Positions 44,679 through 54,760 of a stretch of DNA of 64,000 bases are shown here, in pieces. Under the pieces are notes generated by a model. That model did no database searches and was not told the DNA's origin. It saw nothing but the letters and a program-made list of their open reading frames with translations. Position 1 is the first letter of the stretch, and the number at the start of each line of letters is the position of its first letter. This DNA comes from Saccharomycopsis fibuligera x Saccharomycopsis cf. fibuligera (taxonomy: Eukaryota; Ascomycota; Saccharomycetes; Ascoideales; Saccharomycopsidaceae), in contig CP012809.1 in NCBI GenBank assembly GCA_001936135.1, forward strand, positions 2,901,501-2,965,500, read 5' to 3'. A program made the translations under genes and the position numbers.

Positions 44679-46245
44679 ATGTTGCAGAAAGGTCCTCGGT
44701 GTTATTCATCAAACATGGCAAAACGCTTAGCGCCGGCATTCCAGCATGCTTATCGCTTTAACGGTCTTCAGGGCAGCAGCAGTCAGCGATTATTCTTTTC
44801 ATCATGCCATTCACCACGCAGCAGTACGGCAGTGTTGAAAAAACCACACTTCAACTACAAAGACATAGTTGCCAACATCGACTTATACAAGAGCAGTGTT
44901 CTTAGAAGAAGCAACAACAATGCTGCTTCCAATGCGCTTTTGAAGCAGTTGGACAACTTGCCCAAATTGTACGACCAGCATAAAGCGCTAGTGACAAAGA
45001 AGAACCGGATATTGCTGAACAGAAGCGAGTTGCAACGTCAGTTGAAGACCGCAGGCAAGTTGGACGAGCAACGAAAGCAAGAGATTTTGCAAAAACTCAA
45101 TGAGATCAAAAAGACAGTTTCGAGTGAGCTTGGACTATCAGAACAGTATGAGCTGCAGTTGCTTGCAACTTGCGAGTTGATTCCTAATTTGGTGGATGAT
45201 TCAGTGGAGGATACTGGTTTTACCATAATGGATTACATCAATTTTCCTCAATCAGCAACACAAGCGCCATTGGTAACAATTGAAGAAAAGACTCAATACT
45301 TAGAAGCTACTCTCAAACCAGATACCAAGCGCAATCACAAGGAGATTGGCGAAAAACTCAAAATGTTTGAATTTGCTCAAGCGTCCCGTATCAGTGGCTC
45401 GTCATGGTACTATTTGATTAATGATGGAGCATTGCTTGAGCAGGCGCTTATCCAGTACGCGCTCAAGCGAGCCCGTGCCTCGGGATTCAGCATGTGCACT
45501 CCGCCATCGATGGTGAAGAGAGAGATTAGTCAAGCTTGTGGGTTCCAGCCTCGTGATAATAACAATGAGCAGCATGTTTATGAAATAGCAGATGATAATG
45601 CTGGCGGCAATAACAGTAGTAGTGGTGGCGGCAGTGGCAATAGTATGGTTCTTACAGGTACCGCCGAGATTCCACTTGCTGGGTTCAGCGCCAACACTCT
45701 ACTACAACACAAACAACTTCCAAGACGACTTGTCGGGGTTAGCAGAAGTTACAGAGCGGAAGCGGGAGCTCGAGGCAAAGATACCAAGGGACTTTACCGA
45801 GTGCACGAATTCAACAAAGTGGAACTCTTCACATGGTGCGATGCTGAAAGCTCACAACTTGAGTTCAACAAGATTGTCAATTTCCAAAAGCAGCTTATCG
45901 AAAGCTTGGGGCTAACTGCACGGGTCATCAATGTTGGCGCAGACGATTTGGGAGCACCAGCATACAAGAAGTTTGACATTGAAGCATGGATGCCTGGTAG
46001 GGGATCATGGGGTGAGCTCACGTCAACGTCGATCTGTACAGATTATCAATCGAGACGATTCCATACGCGATACGTAGCTAAGGATAACACACAACAGTTT
46101 GCCCACACGTTGAATGGAACAGCAATGGCGGTGCCTAGAGTGATTGTGGCAATTGTGGAGAATAACTACGATGCAGAACAGCGCTGTGTGTGGATTCCTA
46201 AGGTGCTACGGCCGTACATGGACGACAAGGAGAAGATAGAATTGT

Positions 46246-46247
<2 letters not shown>
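44679..46247 (+). CDS. DIA4: Mitochondrial seryl-tRNA synthetase
   Basis: This enzyme charges mitochondrial tRNA-Ser. A basic, Ser-rich presequence without acidic residues (about 1-45) points to mitochondria. It is followed by the N-terminal tRNA-binding coiled coil (about 60-150) and the class II catalytic core. LTGTAEIPLAG is the serine-binding motif; motif 2 is RLVGVSRSYRAEAG with GLYRVHEFNKVE; motif 3 ends the core (HTLNGTAMAVPRVIVAIVENN). At 522 aa it is longer than yeast Dia4 (446), partly from a Gly/Ser/Asn insert around 307-323 just before the serine-binding motif. Its codon use is more GC-rich than LAT1 or GFA1, as in weakly expressed genes. A second ATG at 44715 could also serve. 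A GT microsatellite begins right after the stop. Confidence 0.93.

Positions 46248-46283
<36 letters not shown>
46248..46283. repeat. GT dinucleotide microsatellite
   Basis: About 18 GT units starting at the base after the DIA4 stop codon, continuing into TATATA. Confidence 0.95.
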
Positions 46284-46290
<7 letters not shown>

Positions 46291-47508
46291 GACGGAGATG
46301 GGTATTGTCTGTATTGGTGTATATAATCTCGGTTAGCAAGATAGATGACCGTAATTAATGATATCTCAATGTACATGTACATATATACAGATTATTGTCG
46401 TAGTGCGCTGTCCCTGGAGACGTGCACCAGTCCGGGCAACTGCCAATGGCTTGTGATGGGGGAAGCGCAGCGACGATCCCGGCACGCTAAGAATTGCAAT
46501 TGACAAGTGGACTGGTGCTGCCAACGCCATTGTCAACACACCCGCGATCCCAGTAGTCTCTGTTCTTCCACATCTCAGGAAACGCGTGTTGATATAACAT
46601 CACCATCAACAAAACGTAGCATAAACATTGATAACAGCGTCAACAGCGTCAACAGCTACAACTACAGCAGTTCCAAGTCAAAGACAAAGCCAAAGACAAA
46701 GCCAAAGCCAAAGCCAGCGCTTATACTGTCTGTCAACAGCATCTCCAGTCTCTAGTCTCCTTGACTTTTTCGAAATAGCGATCGCCCCAGCGGATTATTT
46801 GCTGCAGTGGTGCGTGTTGAACAGTTTCATCTTTCCGTCTAGCCACTACACTAGCCACTTGCACATCTACAAACAACAACAACAACAACAACAACTGCTT
46901 TTACTATTATTATATAGTATACTACCACATCAGTCACACAGCCAGTCAACCACTACGCGTGAAACAAACATACACTGATATCACAACACCACAAAACCAA
47001 CTACCGCCTAAGCGCCCAGTGCACTTCACAGTGCACGCCGAACATAACAACTCAACTCATCTCAATTCATCTATCTCACTTCATCTCACTTCATTTCAGT
47101 GTCTGTGGTCGGTTCACAAAACCCATTACTGACCACTTACCATCTGTCTTTCCAGCATCCAAGACACTCTTTGCCTCTGTCATCTGCCAGAACTCTGCTT
47201 CCGCTTCTACTTCTACATCTACTTCTGCTTCTGCTTCTGCTTCTGCTTCTGCTTCTGTCTCCGTTCCCTTGATTCTGGTTCTTGCCTGCTCCCCTTTTTC
47301 CTCTTCTCTCCGTTCTCTCTGTTTGTCTTTTTTTTTTTTTTTTTTCTTCCCACTTAATCTTACTCTCCCACACACTCTCCCACACTCACTCACTCACTCT
47401 CACACACTCACTCACCTTTCCTTTTTTTCTTGTTTTACTTTTTTTTTTTCTTCTTCTTTTACCTTTTTCTTATTGTTCCTTTTTAATTTCCCCCTGTGAG
47501 CGTCTTTA
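46284..47508. other. Spacer and leader upstream of DMA1
   Basis: No supportable gene. Contains a CAA run (about 46872-46893), a CTTCTG hexamer array (listed separately), a T run (about 47329-47345) and CACT-rich sequence before the DMA1 start. The last 400 bases are pyrimidine-rich, as in a long leader. Confidence 0.5.
47203..47257. repeat. CTTCTG/CTTCTA hexamer repeat
   Basis: About nine copies of a six-base unit in the region upstream of DMA1. Confidence 0.85.
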
Positions 47509-48996
47509 ATGTCCAATCGCCAGGCCTCTTCATCGCCATCCTCTCACATCACCTCACCTTTGTACTCTGCCAGCACTCCAGAATCTTCCTTTGAACATCC
47601 CTCCTCTGTCCTCTCATCTCAAAAGAGAAAACCCCGTCCTTCCACAGGCTCCTTTGGCGCAAACTTGCTCCAGTCATTCACTTCCTCATTCAGACACACA
47701 ACCTATCTATTCGATAGTCTAAGCTTGGGAAGTAATAGCAGCAACACCGCCAATAATATTAATAATTCAAATATCAACTCTGCAATGGCAACTATCAGCA
47801 GCAATAGCAGCAGTCATAACACCGTTGAGTCAAACCAACAGCCAGCTTCTGCTTCAAGAAATACTACAAACCTTAGCATCAATGTAGCTTCAGCTAACCA
47901 CCAACAGCCACAACAACAACAACAACAGGTGGATACCGATATCACCAACCCTAACTTACCAACTCCGAATATTCCACATCAAGATTTACTTGATCAAGAC
48001 CCTATACTAACTCCACCGACCGCCATCCAATCACAGTTTAGCGGTAACCAACATCAACACCATCATCATCATACTAGCCATCACAATCATCGTCATCATG
48101 ACCATGCTGCTGCTACGGCAAATGCAGTTGCTGCTGCTGCTAAATCGTTTGAAGATGAAGTCCCTAAAAGAAATAAGAATGGCACTTATTCCATTAGATT
48201 AACCCCATATGTGGATAGTAACTCTACTTCTTCTGCCCTTTATTTTGGTCCGATTGTACGGAAACTCAAACCTGGAAACACTCTCCCCATTGGAAGATAT
48301 ACGGAAAAGACTAAGGAAGCTTTGACTGCTTCCGCTAATTCCTCTTCGCCGGTGGTTTTCAAATCTAAAGTGGTTAGTAGAACTCATGCAGAAATTGGCG
48401 TTGATGATGATGGTAACTGGTACTTGAGAGATTTGAAATCGTCATCGGGAACTTTTCTCAATCATCGCAGATTATCGTCAGCAAATCAGGAAAGTGAGCT
48501 GTTCCATTTTAAAGAAGGTGATTTGCTACAACTAGGTATGGATTTTAGAGGCGGTACAGAAGAAATCTATCGCTGTGTGAAAATGAGAATTGAGTTGAAT
48601 AAATCTTGGATTCGGAAAACTAAAGCTTTTAGTAAAGAAGCTCATGAAAGAATCAAACAGCTCAATCCAGACTTACAATCCAAAGATCAAATTCAATGTG
48701 TTATTTGTTTGGATGATATAAAGCCATGCCAAGCAGTGTTTATAAGTCCTTGTTCACATTCATATCATTACAAGTGTATTAGAAGAGTTATATTCAAGAC
48801 ATATCCTCAATTTTTGTGTCCTACATGCAGAGCGCTTAGTGATTTAGAGGTGGATGAAGATGAAAGTGATAGCGAAGCTGAAAATGATGATGATGATGAT
48901 GATGATAATACTACGACTGATAATAATAATGGTAATCATAGTGATGATGCGAGTTTTCGGTCCGGTATTAGTGACCTAGAAGCAACAACGCATTAA
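47509..48996 (+). CDS. DMA1: FHA-RING E3 ubiquitin ligase, Dma1/Dma2 type
   Basis: Dma proteins are ubiquitin ligases that act in septin organisation, spindle positioning and the G1/S switch. The layout is a disordered Ser/Asn/Gln N-terminus with a His-rich run (about 182-203), an FHA domain (about 240-355: LPIGRYTEKTK, SRTHAEIGVDDDGNWYLRDL, SSGTFLNHRRLS) and a C-terminal RING (about 397-443). The RING starts CVICLDD, has CSHSYHYKCI and ends CPTCRAL, so its Cys/His ligands look complete. A strongly acidic tail follows. At 495 aa it fits the family (416 and 522 in yeast). Only one copy is visible, so it probably does the work of both Dma1 and Dma2. Confidence 0.93.
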   Translation: MSNRQASSSPSSHITSPLYSASTPESSFEHPSSVLSSQKRKPRPSTGSFGANLLQSFTSSFRHTTYLFDSLSLGSNSSNTANNINNSNINSAMATISSNSSSHNTVESNQQPASASRNTTNLSINVASANHQQPQQQQQQVDTDITNPNLPTPNIPHQDLLDQDPILTPPTAIQSQFSGNQHQHHHHHTSHHNHRHHDHAAATANAVAAAAKSFEDEVPKRNKNGTYSIRLTPYVDSNSTSSALYFGPIVRKLKPGNTLPIGRYTEKTKEALTASANSSSPVVFKSKVVSRTHAEIGVDDDGNWYLRDLKSSSGTFLNHRRLSSANQESELFHFKEGDLLQLGMDFRGGTEEIYRCVKMRIELNKSWIRKTKAFSKEAHERIKQLNPDLQSKDQIQCVICLDDIKPCQAVFISPCSHSYHYKCIRRVIFKTYPQFLCPTCRALSDLEVDEDESDSEAENDDDDDDDNTTTDNNNGNHSDDASFRSGISDLEATTH

Positions 48997-50574
48997 TATT
49001 TTTTGTTGTGATTATATTTTTTACAAAGGCGCTTAGTTTGTTTTGTTTTTTGTTATTATTGTTTGTTATCCATTTTTCTTTTTTCGTTCCGCATGCTCGT
49101 TTTAAAGCTCACTTTTGTTTGTCTTATTTACTTTCTATTATTCTTTTTGCTCTTTTTCTTATTATTATTTATGTTTTGGATGTGATTAGTATAGCTTATT
49201 CATTTTGTACCCTCTTTCCCCATATTTTAGTTATTAGATTTGTATTTCCCATAATTTTAGTTTTGTTATATTTCTTTTTTTTTTTTTTTTTTCACCTTAT
49301 TTCAAATTTGATATTTTTAATTAGGAGGCATTCACTTTTTTTTGGTTTTGTTTCTTTTCACATATAATTACATACTAACCGGCGGCCAAAAGATAAAACT
49401 GGTATGTGTTGCCTCGATCAAAGAGGATTTTGCTGATGTGTAGAATAATTTTACTGGTTGTGTTGTCAAACTCAGTTACTTTACAAGTTTGTTTGTCTCG
49501 AAATGCTTCTAAGTGATCGATCACATGCAACTTCCTCATTTTAAGTTGAAAAAGAAGCACGGATACCAGGTTTCAGTTCATGGAGTATAACACACCGCCT
49601 ATCAAGGTACCAATTGGTCCAAACTCCAAAGCATGAATACTGCAACTATGAAATACTCATATACATACAAATGACATGAATATTATAGTCATATTTCTAT
49701 CAATATGATATTGTCTAAATTTAGTAATTTTTTAGATTGGCTCTCTCGTAACATTACCGCTTGCTTGTAAGATAAGTTCATCTTTGCCCCAGGTTGGGGA
49801 GAACTCATATTCTTCTGTGTTTTATTTTTGGGGATTGGTCAATGGGAGACGCCTTTGATGAATTAACAATGACTGGCTACTGGTTCACCTACTTGATTTA
49901 AACCTGTAATAACAATTCACTTCTAAGATGCTATACTTTTTCTTGGTTGAAGGCGAAAAAGAGTCTTTCGATGCAGTGTAAGTTGTAAGTGGGGGAGTGT
50001 GTGCTGATGAAGTCAGGGATTCCGTATAGTAATGTTAGGTGTTGGATGCTTGAGATTTGATACAGAAGTCTATTGAGCCTTAGAGTATAACAACTCTTTA
50101 CAACATTAAGTTGAGCAGCAAAAAGTATTATTACTGCTTGTTCAACATATTGCTAAAGCTGCTGCCGGTGCTGCTGATGCGCGTCAGTAATGAGATTTCC
50201 TAATACGTTTGTATCTTGCTATCGCATTATCTTACCATATCGTATCACATCGTTATCATTGATCTTTTTCATGACGGATGCACGCGCCCATCTCTTTCGT
50301 TGCAGATTGATGGATCCTCTTCATTTTTGGGCCGCGGGGTGCTTCGCGGGGCTATACGCCTACATGTTTGGCTGCTTAGCAGCCTTAGCTCTGTATGCTA
50401 TGTATTAATTGCGCAATCTACTAATTTATCTATTTGTGGGGAATTTTACTAGTCTTTAGTCTGGAAGCCATATTACTTTTTAGCAAAAGAGATCAAGGCA
50501 AATATTTGTTACTTGAACCAAGGTAAAAATTATGCACAGAGCCGATGTAAAAACAATAGTAAAGGGTTAGTTCA
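48997..50574. other. Spacer between DMA1 and tRNA-Gln
   Basis: T-rich DMA1 3' region to about 49360, then unique A/T-rich sequence. A small GC-rich patch (GGGCCGCGGGGTGCTTCGCGG) lies at 50328-50348. No gene seen. Confidence 0.5.
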
Positions 50575-50646
50575 AGGTCGTACCCGGATTCGAACCAGGG
50601 TTGTTCGGATCAGAACCGAAAGTGATAACCACTACACTATACAACC
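50575..50646 (-). tRNA. tRNA-Gln (anticodon CUG)
   Basis: A 72-nt cloverleaf on the minus strand. Acceptor GGTTGTA pairs with TACGACC (one G-T), with discriminator T. The D arm is GTG...CAC with AGTGGTT in the loop. The anticodon stem TTCGG/CCGAA holds loop TTCTGAT, giving anticodon CTG, which reads CAG (glutamine). The T arm CCTGGTTCGAATCCGGG is canonical and is also the B box. No intron. It closely resembles yeast tRNA-Gln. A LINE fragment begins just beyond its 5' end. Confidence 0.97.
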
Positions 50647-50662
50647 AAAAATTAACACATGA

Positions 50663-51388
50663 AGTGTTTTCTTTACTAATATGCTCCCTCAGCTTTTCCG
50701 AGTTTGCATATGCCGAATGCTAAACAAACAAACGTTCAAACACCCTGGCTGCTTCGAGAATATACACACATTCCAACTCGGAGTCGAGAAGTTCAAATTC
50801 CAAGGTGAGGAATGTAAGTGGTGCTCTGAAGATTTATCACGTAAAAAACACAAACAACAATCATATGAAGATGCTATCAACAAACAAATGGAGCACTTTT
50901 TGGTTAAATGTCCAGTAGCACAAGCGTTATGGAAAAAGTTACATATAAATAAGGAATTGAGCTGGGACAGCCTCATCCTTCCATCCAGTGATACACGAGA
51001 ATTAATCCAGGTCGACAACTACTTGATATTTCAAAAGAAATACTCCCGCCTACGGAAAGATAAGGACTTTGATTGGAAAACCATGCCAATCTCTAGTCTT
51101 ATTTACTACATCACCGCGGTAATGGATTAGATAACACATCAGTGTTATCTTAGTGAGTGGAAGATGTCATATCGACAACAAAACAACGCAAAACAATAGC
51201 CAAACTATAATCTCTCCTATATCTATTTCAAATCCAAAAGATCCATTAAAGTCTAACTAATACTAACGGGGTTTTCACTTGTACAAGTTTCCCCTATAAA
51301 CTAACAACTGAACTATACTGTATATACTATATAGATAAGTTTATAAGATTATATTTTCTACCGTTTATATAGAAATAATAAATCGATA

Positions 51389-51425
<37 letters not shown>
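50663..51425 (+). mobile_element. 5'-truncated LINE retrotransposon with poly(A) tail
   Basis: The open frame 50663-51130 encodes the last ~155 residues of a LINE ORF2. It has the C-terminal zinc motif of such reverse transcriptases (CKWC, then about 30 residues later HFLVKCPVAQALW), preceded by a helix like the usual pre-finger segment (FRVCICRMLN). A 3' untranslated region of about 265 bases follows, ending in 29 A (51397-51425). Endonuclease and reverse transcriptase domains are absent, the usual outcome of incomplete reverse transcription. L1-clade Zorro elements of Candida are the natural comparison, by inference. The 5' junction lies between 50647 and 50680, within about 35 bases upstream of the tRNA-Gln 5' end. 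The remaining frame is intact and the tail is long, so the insertion is probably fairly recent. Confidence 0.78.
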
Positions 51426-51545
51426 CAAACCAGAAACTCCTTTATATTTATTTCAAGTCCAGGAAGTTACTAAATTTCCGACAAATGCCAATGGGGTTTT
51501 CACTTATTTTGGGGTTCCCTATATAATAACAACTGAAGCATAATG
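51426..51545 (+). mobile_element. Second LINE 3'-tail fragment
   Basis: Directly after the poly(A) tail a stretch of about 120 bases resembles 51200-51325 of the LINE 3' region: both share CAAAC then CTCCT, TATTTCAA, TCCA, GGGGTTTTCACTT, CCCTATA and AACAACTGAA, with many differences. It looks like an older, diverged copy of a related LINE tail next to which, or into which, the newer element landed. I see no second poly(A) run at its end. Confidence 0.55.
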
Positions 51546-52414
51546 TGTGAAGAGCCTGTCATGCTTTTGCTAATAGACCATAGCAGCTTATCTATATAAG
51601 AAGAAAAACAAAAGTGACTGGAGCATGCATATTTGCATATCGTAAACCCAATCAGTCTACCAAAAATGGCTTGCGCTTTCCGGTCTGCATAGCAACATTA
51701 TGCGTGCAGATAAGCTCCACTATCATTTATACCTATCACATCTATCATACCGCTATGGTGGCAGCATCCATGGTGTACTGCGCTGAAATATAATTTATTG
51801 AATCCCCTTTCAGACCAGAGATCAGACACCAAATGGTAGTTATCTACAATCTCCAACTCTATTAGTGTAGATTGTATAACTATGACTTGTGCACTTTAGA
51901 TTTTGTGTTTTGCTATCTGGTGAAGAATCGTTATCTTTGGTCCTCGATCCCCGAGGCCAACACCAAGATAACAGCTAGTGTCCACATTAGCGGACCTGCT
52001 GTCTAATGCCTCCGCATGCAGTGTTCTGTCCCAAATTGTTTACCTGTTTGAGTCAAATTTGACTGCCTCGCTCCATATAATTTCGTATTGTATCTTGCGG
52101 TATTGTATTCTATCCTATCATATCTTATCCTATCCTACTATGTCAAGTCATGTCGGTTTGAGAGGCCAAATAGGACAATACGATGGGGGCGGCTTTTGTC
52201 ACTGGCGGTGCTTTCACTATTATCTTTGGTTTTTCCACGGTCACTAGTTCAATTTATGGATTTGTATATAAGTCTCCTTTATTTCCCTATCCATCCCATA
52301 ATGGGCTAAACTTGACCTTTTTAACTGGTTGATTGCTTGAATCCTCGTCTATCTTGGTTCAACAACAACAGTACTAAAAAGCCCATCTAGCATAATCACA
52401 ACACAGAAGACACA
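51546..52414. promoter_or_regulatory. Amino-acid permease promoter with GATA-type sites
   Basis: Spacer before the permease. GATAAG (either strand) occurs at 51587-51592, 51709-51714 and 52124-52129, and GATAAC or GATAA cores at 51930-51935, 51967-51972 and 52220-52224. These are sites for Gln3/Gat1-type factors, which activate permease genes when good nitrogen sources are scarce. The region also holds a near-perfect inverted repeat at 51930-51972 (see findings). No gene seen. Confidence 0.5.
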
Positions 52415-54166
52415 ATGTCGGACAAGAAAGACGACAACGTGGTGGAAATCCAACAAGAAGTTGGCGAAAATGTGCCGTATAAGGTAGAAGAACACCAACA
52501 AGAAGGCAAAAATGCGTTTAGCCGATTCATAAATTCTTTCAAAAGAGAAGAGGACCAATTTTCTGATGAAACTGAACTCACCGACAAGGAAAAAATCGTC
52601 AAAAGAACGGCAAAGTCTCCATTAAAGAAGAATTTGAAGAATCGTCATTTGCAGATGATTGCTATTGGTGGATCCATCGGTACTGGTCTCTTTGTTGGTT
52701 CCGGTAACTCTTTGAAAAAAGGTGGCCCTGCCGGTGTATTAATCGCTTATGCCCTCATTGGTACATTCATGTTCGTTACAGTGCAAGCTCTTGGTGAATT
52801 AGCGGTGACATTCCCGGTTTCTGGTTCTTTTGCGGTTTACAATTCTCAGTTTATCAGTCCTGCGTGGGGTTTCTCTATGGGTTGGAACTACGCGTTAGGC
52901 TGGCTAGTGGTATTGCCTTTGGAAATGGTGGCTGCTTCCATAGTTATCAAGTATTGGAATGACCAAATCAGTGGAGCGGCCTGGGTAGCGATATTTTGGG
53001 TATTTATCGCGGCGATCAATATCTTTGGGGTACGAGGTTATGGTGAAGCAGAGTTTTGCTTCTCTATAATCAAGGTCACTGCGGTTGTGGGGTACATTAT
53101 CTTGGGAATAATTTTGGCCGCTGGTGGTGGGCCTCAACATGAATACATTGGTGGAAAGTACTGGCATGATCCAGGCGCGTTCAATCATGGTTTCAAAGGC
53201 CTTTGTGCAGTTTTCGTTACGGCTGCTTTTGCCTTTGGTGGTACGGAATTGGTTGCTATGGCTGCTGCTGAGACTGAAAACCCAAGAAAATCATTACCAA
53301 AGGCAGCCAAACAAGTTTTTTGGAGAATAACTTTGTTTTACATTGTTTCGTTGACTCTTGTTGGTCTCTTGGTGCCATTCACTAATGACAGGTTAGGCTC
53401 TGGATCGTATGATGCCAGAGCCTCCCCATTTGTTATTTCCATTGTTAATGCCGGAATTAAAGGTTTGCCATCAGTTTTCAACGCAGTGATTTTGATCTCG
53501 GTGCTATCCGTTGGTAATTCATCGATCTTTGGCTGTTCTAGATGCTTGGTATCTCTAGCAGAACAAGGTTTTGCTCCCAAATTGCTTGCTTACATTGACA
53601 GAAAAGGTAGACCGGTAGTCGCAGTGGGTATTACTTTAGCCTTTGGTCTCTTATGCTTTTTAGCTGACTCTAGCAAAGAAGGAGATGTGTTTGATTGGAT
53701 GTTGGCAATTTCTGGGTTGTCTTCTATCCTAACTTGGGGTTCGGCATGTGCATGCCATATTATCTTTAGATTAGCATTGAAAAAGCAAGGCAGATCAACT
53801 GATGAGTTACCATTCACTGCCCAAACTGGGATCTGGGGCTCAATTTATGGACTTGTTGGCTATGCGTTGGTACTTATTGCTCAGTTCTGGATTGCTGCGT
53901 GGCCAATTGGTGGGGCTACTAGTGTTAGTGAAAATGTTTCGAACTTCTTTGAAGCATACTTGGCCGCACCCGTGGTGGCTGCATTTTACCTTTTTTACCT
54001 TTTTTGGAAAAGAGATTTCACATTTTTTGTGAATTTGAAAACTATTGATTTGGATACCGGAAGAAAAGTGGTGGACCTTGATTTATTGAAACAGGACATT
54101 GCTGAAGAAAGGGAATATATTGCTTCTAAACCTTGGTATTTCAGACTCTATCATTTCTGGTGTTGA
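52415..54166 (+). CDS. General amino-acid permease, GAP/AGP family
   Basis: A plasma-membrane H+/amino-acid symporter of the fungal AAT family. A charged cytosolic N-terminus (about 1-75, with Lys residues that could be ubiquitylated) leads to the first helix signature MIAIGGSIGTGLFVGSG. About twelve membrane segments follow, including GFSMGWNYALGWLVVLPLE and the conserved FGGTELVAMAAAETENPRKS. The C-terminus ends HFWC, the palmitoylated Phe-Trp-Cys found in Gap1 and Agp1 relatives. At 583 aa it has family length with no visible defect. Substrate range cannot be read from sequence; likeness to Gap1 and the upstream GATA sites favour a broad, nitrogen-regulated carrier. Confidence 0.9.
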   Translation: MSDKKDDNVVEIQQEVGENVPYKVEEHQQEGKNAFSRFINSFKREEDQFSDETELTDKEKIVKRTAKSPLKKNLKNRHLQMIAIGGSIGTGLFVGSGNSLKKGGPAGVLIAYALIGTFMFVTVQALGELAVTFPVSGSFAVYNSQFISPAWGFSMGWNYALGWLVVLPLEMVAASIVIKYWNDQISGAAWVAIFWVFIAAINIFGVRGYGEAEFCFSIIKVTAVVGYIILGIILAAGGGPQHEYIGGKYWHDPGAFNHGFKGLCAVFVTAAFAFGGTELVAMAAAETENPRKSLPKAAKQVFWRITLFYIVSLTLVGLLVPFTNDRLGSGSYDARASPFVISIVNAGIKGLPSVFNAVILISVLSVGNSSIFGCSRCLVSLAEQGFAPKLLAYIDRKGRPVVAVGITLAFGLLCFLADSSKEGDVFDWMLAISGLSSILTWGSACACHIIFRLALKKQGRSTDELPFTAQTGIWGSIYGLVGYALVLIAQFWIAAWPIGGATSVSENVSNFFEAYLAAPVVAAFYLFYLFWKRDFTFFVNLKTIDLDTGRKVVDLDLLKQDIAEEREYIASKPWYFRLYHFWC

Positions 54167-54760
54167 CCGTATCTAGCAATGTTTTTTTCTTTATTAAAAA
54201 AAAAAGCCTTTTTTCTTTCTTTTTGGCATCAAACACTTTTGTCAGTTGTTTAACATGTTTTTCTATTAGCTTTCATTAGCCCAAAATTTACAAAATATTA
54301 GCATTTTAAGTTTATCATTTTGGAAGTTCTTTCGTTCCCCTTATTTGTAAATGTAAGTTTTTCTGATAATGATGGATATCTCATGGACAGTATTGAAGAG
54401 AAATGCTTCACTAAGATATGGCTAAACTTTATGTTTGTATTACGCTCTGTGTTGTAAACCATGGTCATTCGATATCCAGTTCGTGGAGACATAAAGGCAT
54501 TTTGTGGACCCACTCAGTTGGAATATAAACAAACAGATTACGAAAAATCAAACAAAAAATCAAAAAAAAAAATTCAAGCATTGGAATACCAGCGATGAGA
54601 TGAGGTAAGATGAGATGGCTATTTTGAATCGCTTTTGAGAGCGACACACAGAAACTGATTTACGTTTACCGTATACCATCGATATAACACGAAGAAAAGC
54701 CATACTTTAAATTTTCATTAAAATTGAGTATAGAGTATATTTAGTCCATATCCGCCTTGC
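54167..54760. other. Spacer between permease and SLX1
   Basis: Permease 3' end and SLX1 promoter; no gene seen. Confidence 0.5.

Noticed and set aside
49008-49367. 119-codon hydrophobic frame after DMA1
   Set aside because: Same cause: T-rich 3' sequence read as Phe and Leu; no family features.
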